Source: Chloroflexota bacterium (GTDB taxonomy: Bacteria > Chloroflexota > Anaerolineae > DTPP01). From it: a DNA stretch of 8,259 bases. A program made the translations under genes and the position numbers. The stretch is from the NCBI GenBank assembly GCA_012514615.1, contig JAAYZY010000017.1, positions 1 through 8,259 on the forward strand. The letters are read 5' to 3'. Positions within the stretch are counted from its first letter, which is position 1. Every line of letters starts with the position of its first letter. Below, in pieces: positions 1 to 5,896 of this stretch. The notes beneath the pieces are model-generated. The model was given only the letters and a program-made list of their open reading frames with translations. It was not told where the DNA came from and searched no databases.

Positions 1-208
1 CGCCGGCCGAAGTCTCCGCCGCTGCTGCAGGCGCCGCCGGCGCGTCCGCCGACGCGGCGGGGGCATCCTGGCCTTGTGGCTGCTCTGCTTGCCAACCTAC
101 CTCGAACTCCTCGCCGTCTACCCGCACGATGGCTGGGGAGGCCGTGAGGTCTTCCACTTCCACCAGATAGGAGCGGCCGTTGATGGTGACAGTGTATCGC
201 TTGAGCAC
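1..208 (-). CDS. Biotin carrier subunit of a sodium-pump decarboxylase, N-terminal part
   Basis: Only the first 69 codons lie in the window; the gene runs off the left edge. Residues 1-40 read (M)LKRYTVTINGRSYLVEVE and continue to DGEEFEVGW, the beta-rich N-terminal segment typical of biotin carrier subunits of oxaloacetate or methylmalonyl-CoA decarboxylases. From about residue 41 it becomes an Ala/Pro-rich flexible hinge (APAASADAPAAPAAAAE), as expected before a swinging biotinyl domain. The biotinyl domain with its AMKM-type lysine would lie outside, so biotinylation is inferred. The start is GTG at 208-206: an in-frame TAA lies nine codons upstream with no ATG between, and a purine-rich AGGAGG (about 225-220) precedes it. 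It lies 35 bases after the OadG-like gene, which supports the assignment. In the cell it would carry CO2 from the carboxyltransferase to the membrane beta subunit. Alternative: the carrier of a cytosolic acyl-CoA carboxylase, less likely beside an OadG gene. Confidence 0.75.
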   Translation of the reverse strand, partial: MLKRYTVTINGRSYLVEVEDLTASPAIVRVDGEEFEVGWQAEQPQGQDAPAASADAPAAPAAAAETSAG

Positions 209-243
209 GCCTTCTTCTCCCTCCTCGTCGCTTGGTTATCTAC

Positions 244-576
244 CTAGCGCCCGGGCAGCCAGTAGCTGTTGCGGCCGCCCCGCCGCCATACGTTCACCTG
301 TTGGCCGTGCCCGTTCGCGGCCCTGCCGGGGGCTTTGCCTTGGGTGCCGGCATCATCCGCGGCTTCGGCCAGAGCCAGGGCCAGCCCGATGGCCGCAGCC
401 AGGGCCCGATGGTCGCTGGCTGCCGGGGCGGCAGGCGCAGCGACCGCGGTCTGCGGGCGCGGGCGGAACACCCAAGTGAGCCCGCGGATCGTCAGCATCA
501 GGATGCCCAGGGAGAAGAAGACCAGTCCCATCCCCAGGGCGGTGATGTACAGTCCTTGTACGAACGTCTCTGTCAT
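244..576 (-). CDS. OadG-like gamma subunit of a sodium-pump decarboxylase
   Basis: This 110-residue protein has one N-terminal membrane segment (about residues 6-30, GLYITALGMGLVFFSLGI), then a short basic stop (RGLTWVFRPRP), an Ala/Pro linker (43-53), a short Ala/Leu helix (57-71, HRALAAAIGLALALAEA) and a C-terminal SYWLPGR. This plan is that of the gamma chain of oxaloacetate and methylmalonyl-CoA decarboxylases, a small single-pass subunit that holds the carboxyltransferase/biotin unit on the membrane beta subunit. Size and topology fit the family, although sequence is poorly conserved in it, so context matters: the biotin carrier gene follows 35 bases downstream. The start is ATG at 576-574, directly before the membrane segment, with GAGGA about ten bases upstream; a longer in-frame reading up to 729 would add low-complexity residues and is rejected. 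Which acid is decarboxylated cannot be told. The 142 bases upstream (577-718) show only weak GC hairpins and no convincing promoter, so transcription from the amidohydrolase gene is possible. Confidence 0.8.
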   Translation of the reverse strand: MTETFVQGLYITALGMGLVFFSLGILMLTIRGLTWVFRPRPQTAVAAPAAPAASDHRALAAAIGLALALAEAADDAGTQGKAPGRAANGHGQQVNVWRRGGRNSYWLPGR

Positions 577-718
577 GCCGCAAGTCCTCGTCTGTTGGCT
601 ATGTGGTTGCGGCCAGCCCTCTGCAGGCTGGATCGCGTGAAGCCGCGCTTCTCCCTCAGATGGGCGGCCGGTCAGCCCGTGGCCGGAGGCTCTGGCGGGC
701 CTGTGACGGCGTTCTGGC

Positions 719-2086
719 CTACGCCGCACGCCCCAAGCGACGGGGCAGCCAGCGCCCCCATCCCATCCGCCCTACGAACTGTCCATCCTGCGCCGCCAGT
801 TGGCCCCGCACCAAGACCCACCTGGCCTGCCCCTGCACCGGCCAGCCCTCGTAGGGGCAGTGATCCACCCTGCTGTGCAGCGTCGCCTGGCTCAGGCGGC
901 GCGTCGCCTGGGGGTCCCAAACCACGATGTCGGCGTCCGCGCCCACCTGCAGCGAGCCTTTGCGCGGGTAGAGGCCGAAGAGCCTGGCCGGCGCGGCAGC
1001 GCAGGCTTCCACCCATGCGGTCAAAGGCCAGCCCCGTCGCAGCACGCCCTCGGTGTAGAGCAGGGTCGGCCGCACCTCGATCCCGGCTCCGCCGGCGGGC
1101 ATGGCGGTGAAATCATCGCAGCCACCCGGGCAATGGTAGCGGTTCCAGGGGCAGTGGTCGGTGGCCACTGTCTGGATCTCCCCTGCCAGCAGGGCGGCCC
1201 ACAGCGCGTCCCGATCCTCCGTCCCCCGGGAGGGCGGCGCGTAGATGTAGGGGGCGGCCGCACCGTCGGGACGCCGGTAGACCTCATCGCTGAACAGCAG
1301 GTGCTGCGGGCAGACCTCGGCGTAGGCGACCTGGCCTCGCCCTCGGGCCTCCCTCAGCGCTTTCAGCGTCTGCTGGGCGCTCACGTGCACCAGGTAGAGC
1401 GGCGTTCCCACCTTCTGGGCCAGAGCCAGCACGCCGGCTGCAGCCGCGCCCTCGGCCTGCGCCGGGCGGCTGCGAGGCCAGGCGGCCAGAGATCGGTCGC
1501 CGCTGGCCAGCAGCCTGCCGCGGGCCTGCTCCAGCATGGCGTGGTCTTCGCAGTGCACCAGCGGCAGCAGCCCCGCGTCTCGGCAGACCTCCAGCAGGCG
1601 CTCCATCTCCCAGTCGTCTACCATCAACCCGGGGTAGGTGGTGTAGAGCTTCAGGCTGCCGTAGCCTTCTTGGGCCAGGCTGCGCACCTCAGCCAAGAAC
1701 GCGTCGTCGGCGCGGTTGCCGGTCAGGTGCAAGGCGTAGTCCACGGCCACGCTGCCGTCAGCGGCGGCGCGGCGCGCGGCTACCGCCTGACGCAGCGTTG
1801 CTCCGTGCGCTTCGGCGAAATCGATCACTGTGGTGGTGCCGCCGCAGGCCGCGGCCGCCGTGCCGCTGCCGAAGCCATCGGCCGACACGAGGTCGCCCTT
1901 GCCCATCTGGAGATGCACATGGGGGTCCACGAAGCCGGGCAACACCAGACAGCCCCTCGCGTCCAGGGTGTGGGGGGCACGCAGACCCTGCCCCAGGGCC
2001 ACAACAGACCCGTCGGCGACTCCGACATCGACCTGCTGGATATCGGAAGCGCTGACGACGGCACCGTTTCGGATCACCAGATCCAT
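719..2086 (-). CDS. Hydantoinase/dihydropyrimidinase-type cyclic amidohydrolase
   Basis: This 455-residue TIM-barrel amidohydrolase is of normal length for D-hydantoinases. These enzymes open cyclic amide rings (5,6-dihydropyrimidines, hydantoins; relatives act on allantoin or dihydroorotate) in the cytosol. All binuclear-metal ligands are visible: H56 and H58 in DPHVH, the carbamylatable K146 in GSLKLY, H178 in VHCED, H234 in LVHVS and D310 in ATDHCPW. Y151, five residues after the lysine, matches the substrate-binding tyrosine of hydantoinases. Further family marks are EVCPQHLLF (257-265), APPSRGTEDRDALW (283-296) and GIEVRPTLLYTEGV (335-348). These favour hydantoinase/dihydropyrimidinase over dihydroorotase, but the true substrate is not readable, and no pyrimidine-catabolism partner gene is in the window. 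The start is set at ATG 2086-2084 because GGGAGAG lies six bases upstream; earlier in-frame starts (2101, 2116, 2119) lack a ribosome site and crowd the promoter. The active-site lid carries an unusual HCPGGC stretch (318-323). Confidence 0.88.
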   Translation of the reverse strand: MDLVIRNGAVVSASDIQQVDVGVADGSVVALGQGLRAPHTLDARGCLVLPGFVDPHVHLQMGKGDLVSADGFGSGTAAAACGGTTTVIDFAEAHGATLRQAVAARRAAADGSVAVDYALHLTGNRADDAFLAEVRSLAQEGYGSLKLYTTYPGLMVDDWEMERLLEVCRDAGLLPLVHCEDHAMLEQARGRLLASGDRSLAAWPRSRPAQAEGAAAAGVLALAQKVGTPLYLVHVSAQQTLKALREARGRGQVAYAEVCPQHLLFSDEVYRRPDGAAAPYIYAPPSRGTEDRDALWAALLAGEIQTVATDHCPWNRYHCPGGCDDFTAMPAGGAGIEVRPTLLYTEGVLRRGWPLTAWVEACAAAPARLFGLYPRKGSLQVGADADIVVWDPQATRRLSQATLHSRVDHCPYEGWPVQGQARWVLVRGQLAAQDGQFVGRMGWGRWLPRRLGRAA

Positions 2087-2092
2087 CGTCTG

Positions 2093-2099
2093 CTCTCCC
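2093..2099 (-). promoter_or_regulatory. Ribosome binding site that fixes the amidohydrolase start
   Basis: On the minus strand this reads GGGAGAG, six bases before ATG 2086-2084. The upstream in-frame candidates (ATG at 2101 and 2116, GTG at 2119) have no comparable purine tract. The motif therefore decides the start and gives a 5' leader of about 38 bases from the expected transcription start. Confidence 0.6.
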
Positions 2100-2130
2100 A
2101 TGGCCCGTGGGTGCATCACCCGCGCGATAC

Positions 2131-2159
2131 ATTATACCGCAGCGCTAGCCGTGCGGCAA
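2131..2159 (-). promoter_or_regulatory. Leftward sigma70-type promoter for the amidohydrolase
   Basis: On the minus strand, TTGCCG (2159-2154; four of six bases match TTGACA) is separated by 17 bases from a perfect TATAAT (2136-2131). The expected transcription start is near 2124, giving a leader of roughly 38 bases before ATG 2086. It is placed back to back with the rightward promoter, about 80 bases between -10 and -35 boxes across the GC-rich stretch. A short inverted repeat, CCGCA-N10-TGCGG (2137-2156), overlaps its spacer and -35 box and could be an operator. The match is by eye against the consensus. Confidence 0.6.
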
Positions 2160-2217
2160 GTCCGGGGGCGCGCGGGCGCGTCGGGGGCGGCGGCCGGCTC
2201 CTCTCCTGGGGCGGCGG

Positions 2218-2245
2218 TTGACACACCTCCAATCTTGGCTATAAT
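2218..2245 (+). promoter_or_regulatory. Rightward consensus sigma70 promoter for the S1 protein
   Basis: A perfect TTGACA (2218-2223) and a perfect TATAAT (2240-2245) are separated by 16 bases, only one short of the optimum. Expected transcription start is near 2252, so the leader before the GTG at 2290 is about 38 bases. Twelve of twelve consensus positions in such GC-rich surroundings is very unlikely by chance and implies strong constitutive transcription by the housekeeping sigma factor. Confidence 0.78.
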
Positions 2246-2275
2246 ACCGGTGTGGAACTCGCAATTTGCAGCATT

Positions 2276-2280
2276 GGAGG
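2276..2280 (+). promoter_or_regulatory. Ribosome binding site that fixes the GTG start of the S1 gene
   Basis: GGAGG lies nine bases before GTG 2290. A TTG at 2266 in the same frame would place this motif inside the gene and has no purine tract of its own, so the GTG is preferred. Confidence 0.6.
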
Positions 2281-2289
2281 CAGGGAGCA

Positions 2290-3027
2290 GTGCAGGAGAG
2301 TCAGCAGAACGAAGGACGCCCTCGTCCGCCAAGAGTGATCAAGCGGCTCAGCCAGGGCATGAAGTTCGAAGGCACCGTGCGCAGCGTGGCGGAGTTTGGC
2401 GCTTTCGTGGACATCGGGGCGGGGCGCGACGGCCTGGTGCATGTCTCGGAGATGTCTCGCCGCACCGTCGCCAAGCCCAGCGACGTGGTCAAAGAGGGCG
2501 ACAAGGTTACGGTGTGGGTGAAAGACCTGGACCGAGAGCGCAACCGCATCAGCCTGACCATGGTCGACCCGGAGACGCCAGGAGCCGAGACGCTGCAGGT
2601 GGGCGCCACCGTGCGTGGGCGCGTGACCCGCATGATGCCCTACGGTGCGTTTGTGGATATCGGCGTGGAGCGGGACGCCTTGCTGCACGTGCGGGAGATG
2701 GGCGATGGCACGGTGGAGCGGCCGGGCAGCGTGGTGCACCCGGGCGATGAGATCGACGTGCGCATCGTCAACATCGACGCCCAGCGCAAACGGATCGACG
2801 TCAGCATCCGCACGCCGGGCGAAGACGAAGACGACGACTTGATCCAGGCGGTGGAGCAGCCGGAAGAGGAGTTCGGCCTGACCCCGATGCAGTTGGCCAT
2901 GGAGAAGGCCCTCCAGCGCCAGCAGAAGGCCGAGCGGCCGCGGAAGCGCAAGAAGGAACGCCCGGCGGCCGATACGGAGATGGACGAGATCATCCGCCGC
3001 ACGCTCGAATCGCATCGCGAGTCCTAA
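2290..3027 (+). CDS. Two-S1-domain RNA-binding protein
   Basis: This 245-residue protein has two S1 OB-fold domains in tandem. The first covers about residues 23-92 (MKFEGTVRSVAEFGAFVDIG, then GLVHVSEMS and a closing RISLTMV). The second covers about 104-175 (GATVRGRVTRMMPYGAFVDI, then ALLHVREMG and RIDVSIR). Both keep the GAFVDIG and HVxEM signatures of S1 domains, which bind single-stranded RNA. The C-terminal tail has an acidic stretch (EDEDDD, 178-183; PEEEF, 191-195), a charged helical part and a basic KAERPRKRKKERP patch (213-225). This resembles stand-alone S1 proteins that associate with ribosomes or mRNA, but it is too short for ribosomal protein S1 and has no RNase or Tex domain. 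The exact role is unknown. The start is GTG 2290; ATG 2359 would remove the N-terminal basic segment and lacks a ribosome site. It is transcribed from its own very strong promoter and is followed by an intrinsic terminator, so it is probably monocistronic and abundant. Confidence 0.86.
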   Translation: MQESQQNEGRPRPPRVIKRLSQGMKFEGTVRSVAEFGAFVDIGAGRDGLVHVSEMSRRTVAKPSDVVKEGDKVTVWVKDLDRERNRISLTMVDPETPGAETLQVGATVRGRVTRMMPYGAFVDIGVERDALLHVREMGDGTVERPGSVVHPGDEIDVRIVNIDAQRKRIDVSIRTPGEDEDDDLIQAVEQPEEEFGLTPMQLAMEKALQRQQKAERPRKRKKERPAADTEMDEIIRRTLESHRES

Positions 3028-3080
3028 GAGCGTCCCTCCGCCGTCAGGCTTGGGGCGTTCGCCGTATCGCAAGAGGCTCT

Positions 3081-3118
3081 GAGGAGGTGCTGGTCGAGTG
3101 AGGGCCAGCGCCTCTTTT
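3081..3118 (+). terminator. Intrinsic terminator after the S1 gene
   Basis: AGGTGCTGGTC (3085-3095) pairs with GGCCAGCGCCT (3103-3113) as an 11-pair stem with two G-T wobbles and a 7-base loop. The weaker GAGG (3081-3084) can extend it into CTTT. A run of four T (3115-3118) follows. It starts 53 bases after the S1 stop codon and ends 34 bases before the next ATG. The T-run is short, so termination may be incomplete. The 3' arm can alternatively pair with AAGAGGC at 3071-3077. Confidence 0.72.
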
Positions 3119-3152
3119 GTCATGCCCGAGCGCCGAGGAGCCAGGCAAGCGT

Positions 3153-5813
3153 ATGCAGGTCATCTTGACCCACGAGAACACCGACTTTGACGCCTTGGCG
3201 TCTATGCTGGCGGCCTGGAAGCTCTACCCCCAGGCCAAGCCAGTCCTGCCCAAACGCCTCAACCGCAACCTGCGCGACTTCTTGACCCTCTACTGGGAAG
3301 AGCTTCCGTTCCTCAACGGCGAAGACCTGGCCCGTGAGACCGTGGACCAGGCCATCGTGGTGGACACGCAGTCCTACGTCCAGGTGCGCGGCATGGGGCC
3401 GCACACACGCATCCACATTGTGGATCACCACGAGCCCCCGGCCAAGCTGGCCAATGGAACCACCTTCAGCGGCGACCGGGTGGGCGCTACCACCACCTTG
3501 TTGGTGGAGGAGATCACCCGCCAGGACCTGCACCTGACCGATGTGGAGGCGACGTTGCTGGCCCTGGGCATCTATGAAGACACCGGCGGCTTCACCTACC
3601 TGGGCACCACCCCGCGGGACCTGCAGTGCGCCAGCTGGCTGCTGGGCCACGGGGCCAACCTTGAGGTGGTGGTGAGCTTCCTGCGCTATCCCCTCACCGA
3701 CGCCCAGCGCGAGGTCTACCAGCAGTTGGTGACCCAGAGCGAGCCGTTTGCTTTCGCCGGGCACTCGGTGATCCTGGCCGCGGTGCAAGCGCCCGGCTTC
3801 AACGACGAGATCTCCACCCTGGCCCACAAACTGCGCGACCTATTCGACCCTGATGCCCTCTTCCTGTTGGTGGACCTGGGCGACTTCATCCAGTTGGTGG
3901 CTCGCAGCAGCACCGAAAACGTGGATGTGGCGCAGATCGCCGAGCAGTTCGGCGGGGGCGGCCACCCCCGCGCTGCGGCAGCGTTCATCCGCGGCTGGGG
4001 GCTGGCCGAGGCTCGCCAGCGGCTGCTGGGGTACCTGGAGCGGTTGGTGCAGCCCTCGGTCACCGTGCGGGAGATCATGTCGTACGGCGTCCACACCGTG
4101 GCGCCAGAGGCCACGGTGGCGGAGGCGGCAGAGCTGATGCTGCGTTACGGCCACGAAGGCTTCCCGGTGGTGCAGGAGGGCCAGGTGGTGGGGGTGCTGA
4201 CCCGCAGCGCCATCGACAAGGCCATGCACCACCGTCTGGAGGGCGCCGCGGTGGAGCAGGTGATGATCAAAGGGGCCATCGCCGTGGAGCCAGGCGACTC
4301 GGTGGAGACGCTGCAGAACCTGATGATGGAGCACGGCGTCGGCCAGGTGCCGGTGGTGGAAGGCGGGCAGGTGATCGGGATCGTTACCCGCACGGACCTG
4401 ATCAAGCTCTGGAGCTCGCCCCGGCGAACGCCGCCGCCTGCACAGCGGGTGACCCAGTTGATGCGCGAAGCGCTGACCCCACCGCTGACCGCCCTCCTGC
4501 GGGAGGTTGGGCACCGCGCCCGTCGACACAAGGCTCATGTCTACGCCGTGGGCGGGGTGGTGCGCGATCTGCTGCTGGGCAGCCCCAACCTGGACCTGGA
4601 TCTCGTGGTGGAAGGCGACGCCATCGCCCTGGCGCGGTCCCTGGCCCGGGCCTTCGGCGGCAGGGTGCGCAGCCACGGCCGCTTCGGCACCGCCAAGTGG
4701 ATCCTGGAAGGCGAGATGAAGCAGTTGCGCCTGGATGGCGAAGAGGTGGATTGGGCCAACCTGCCGGTGCGCTCCCTGGATTTCGTCACCGCCCGCACCG
4801 AGTTCTACGCCCACCCCACTGCGCTGCCTCAGGTGGAACGCAGTTCCATCAAGCAAGACCTGCACCGCCGCGACTTCACCATCAACACCCTGGCCATCTC
4901 CCTTTCGCCTGACCGCTTCGGCGAGCTGATTGACTTCTACGGCGGCGAGCAGGACCTGCGGCGCGGGGTGATCCGGGTGCTGCACAGCCTCAGCTTTGTG
5001 GAGGACCCCACGCGGATGCTGCGGGCGGTGCGCTTGGAGCAGCGGTTGGGCTTCCAGATCGAGCAGCGCACCCTAGAGCTGATCCAGAGCGCCCGCGACC
5101 TGCTGGGCCGCACCACCGGCGAGCGCCTGCGCCACGAGCTGTACCTCATCTTGCAGGAGGCCGAGCCGGAGAAGGCCCTGGCCCGCCTGGATGAGCTGAC
5201 GATTCTGCAGGTCCTTGCGCCGGGGCTGCGCTGCGACGACTGGCTCACCCAACGCTGCCAACTGCTGCGGGCCGAGGTGCACCAGGAACGCTGGAACTGC
5301 CCAAGCGTCCCCGATGGGGCCAAGGGGGTGTGCGCCGAGGCGCTGGCCTCCTGCTATCTGGGGCTGCTGGCGGGGCGGCTGGAGGAGGAGGAGCTGGAAC
5401 GGCTCATTGATCGCTTCCACATTGTGCGGGAAGACACCCAGCTCCTGCGGGAAGGGATCAACCTGCGCCCCGTACGGCGGACCCTGCGGGCCAACCACCT
5501 GCGTCCCAGCCAGGTCTACGAGCTGCTGGCGCCGTTCGGGCCGCGGACCCGCTTCTTGGGCTGGCTGCTGGAAGACTCGTGGGTGGCGCGCCAGCGCTTC
5601 GAGCTGTTCGAGAGCCGCTGGCAGCGCGTGCGGCCAGCCATCGACGGCGACTACCTCAAGACGACCCTGGGCCTCAAGCCCGGGCCCCTCTTCCGCCAGA
5701 TTCTGGGCCGTCTGCGGGCCGCCCGTTTGGATGGAGAGGTTCAGACCCAGCAGGAGGAGCACGATCTGGTGCTCCATCTGTTGGGGCGCGGCGGCGAGCT
5801 GAAGCAAGGCTGA
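3153..5813 (+). CDS. DHH phosphoesterase-CBS-tRNA nucleotidyltransferase fusion (long CCA-adding/poly(A) polymerase type)
   Basis: This 886-residue cytosolic protein has four modules. (1) DHH phosphoesterase, about residues 1-160, with the metal ligands intact: H7-x3-D11-x-D13, D71, D91-H92-H93 and D143. (2) DHHA1, about 195-295, with FGGGGHPRAAAAF (266-278). (3) A CBS pair, about 304-360 and 367-420, likely an adenine-nucleotide sensor. (4) A class II nucleotidyltransferase, about 440-886: YAVGGVVRDLLLG (464-476), catalytic D481 and D483 in LDLDLVVEGD, HRRDFTINTLA (571-581) and the EDPTR nucleotide-recognition motif (617-621). Known long-form enzymes of this plan build or repair the tRNA 3' CCA end; whether this one adds CCA, only CC, or only A is not readable here. 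The DHH part resembles nanoRNA/pAp phosphatases. The HD domain of the E. coli enzyme is absent. The start is ATG 3153, which begins MQVILTHENTDFD as usual for the family, with GAGGAG twelve bases upstream. A TTG at 3117 in the same frame lies inside the terminator. Confidence 0.94.
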   Translation: MQVILTHENTDFDALASMLAAWKLYPQAKPVLPKRLNRNLRDFLTLYWEELPFLNGEDLARETVDQAIVVDTQSYVQVRGMGPHTRIHIVDHHEPPAKLANGTTFSGDRVGATTTLLVEEITRQDLHLTDVEATLLALGIYEDTGGFTYLGTTPRDLQCASWLLGHGANLEVVVSFLRYPLTDAQREVYQQLVTQSEPFAFAGHSVILAAVQAPGFNDEISTLAHKLRDLFDPDALFLLVDLGDFIQLVARSSTENVDVAQIAEQFGGGGHPRAAAAFIRGWGLAEARQRLLGYLERLVQPSVTVREIMSYGVHTVAPEATVAEAAELMLRYGHEGFPVVQEGQVVGVLTRSAIDKAMHHRLEGAAVEQVMIKGAIAVEPGDSVETLQNLMMEHGVGQVPVVEGGQVIGIVTRTDLIKLWSSPRRTPPPAQRVTQLMREALTPPLTALLREVGHRARRHKAHVYAVGGVVRDLLLGSPNLDLDLVVEGDAIALARSLARAFGGRVRSHGRFGTAKWILEGEMKQLRLDGEEVDWANLPVRSLDFVTARTEFYAHPTALPQVERSSIKQDLHRRDFTINTLAISLSPDRFGELIDFYGGEQDLRRGVIRVLHSLSFVEDPTRMLRAVRLEQRLGFQIEQRTLELIQSARDLLGRTTGERLRHELYLILQEAEPEKALARLDELTILQVLAPGLRCDDWLTQRCQLLRAEVHQERWNCPSVPDGAKGVCAEALASCYLGLLAGRLEEEELERLIDRFHIVREDTQLLREGINLRPVRRTLRANHLRPSQVYELLAPFGPRTRFLGWLLEDSWVARQRFELFESRWQRVRPAIDGDYLKTTLGLKPGPLFRQILGRLRAARLDGEVQTQQEEHDLVLHLLGRGGELKQG

Positions 5814-5896
5814 GCCGAACGGCTCTGGCCCCGGCCCCTGGCCGCGCCCGCCGCGAGCAGCGACGTTTCTCTACTACCTGTGTGACGGAGGAAACC

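Noticed and set aside
577..718. A terminator or promoter between the amidohydrolase and oadG
   Set aside because: Only weak GC-rich hairpins (such as CAGCC-N6-GGCTG) are seen, without a T-run, and there is no convincing -35/-10 pair.
232..1110. A 292-codon plus-strand frame over the oadG gene and the amidohydrolase 3' end
   Set aside because: The product is Pro/Arg/Ala-rich with no domain and is antisense to two better-supported genes.
2164..2211. A G-quadruplex in the divergent promoter region
   Set aside because: Three G-runs are close together, but the fourth is about 20 bases away, so the usual loop limits are not met.
800..2221. A 473-codon open frame on the plus strand opposite the amidohydrolase
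   Set aside because: It lies antisense to a gene with all catalytic motifs, has low-complexity Gly/Ala/His/Gln-rich content and no recognisable domain. Long antisense frames are expected in high-GC DNA.
3840..4985. A 381-codon minus-strand frame inside the nucleotidyltransferase gene
   Set aside because: It is His/Gln/Ala-rich shadow coding opposite a gene with conserved CBS and nucleotidyltransferase motifs.
5579..5896. An upstream in-frame extension of lpdA by 106 codons
   Set aside because: It overlaps the end of the nucleotidyltransferase and is Arg/Ala/Pro-rich. ATG 5897 has GGAGG at good spacing and gives the usual Lpd N-terminus.
5814..5896. A terminator or promoter between the nucleotidyltransferase and lpdA
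   Set aside because: The gap holds GC-rich runs without a clear stem followed by T, and no recognisable promoter, so readthrough is more likely.
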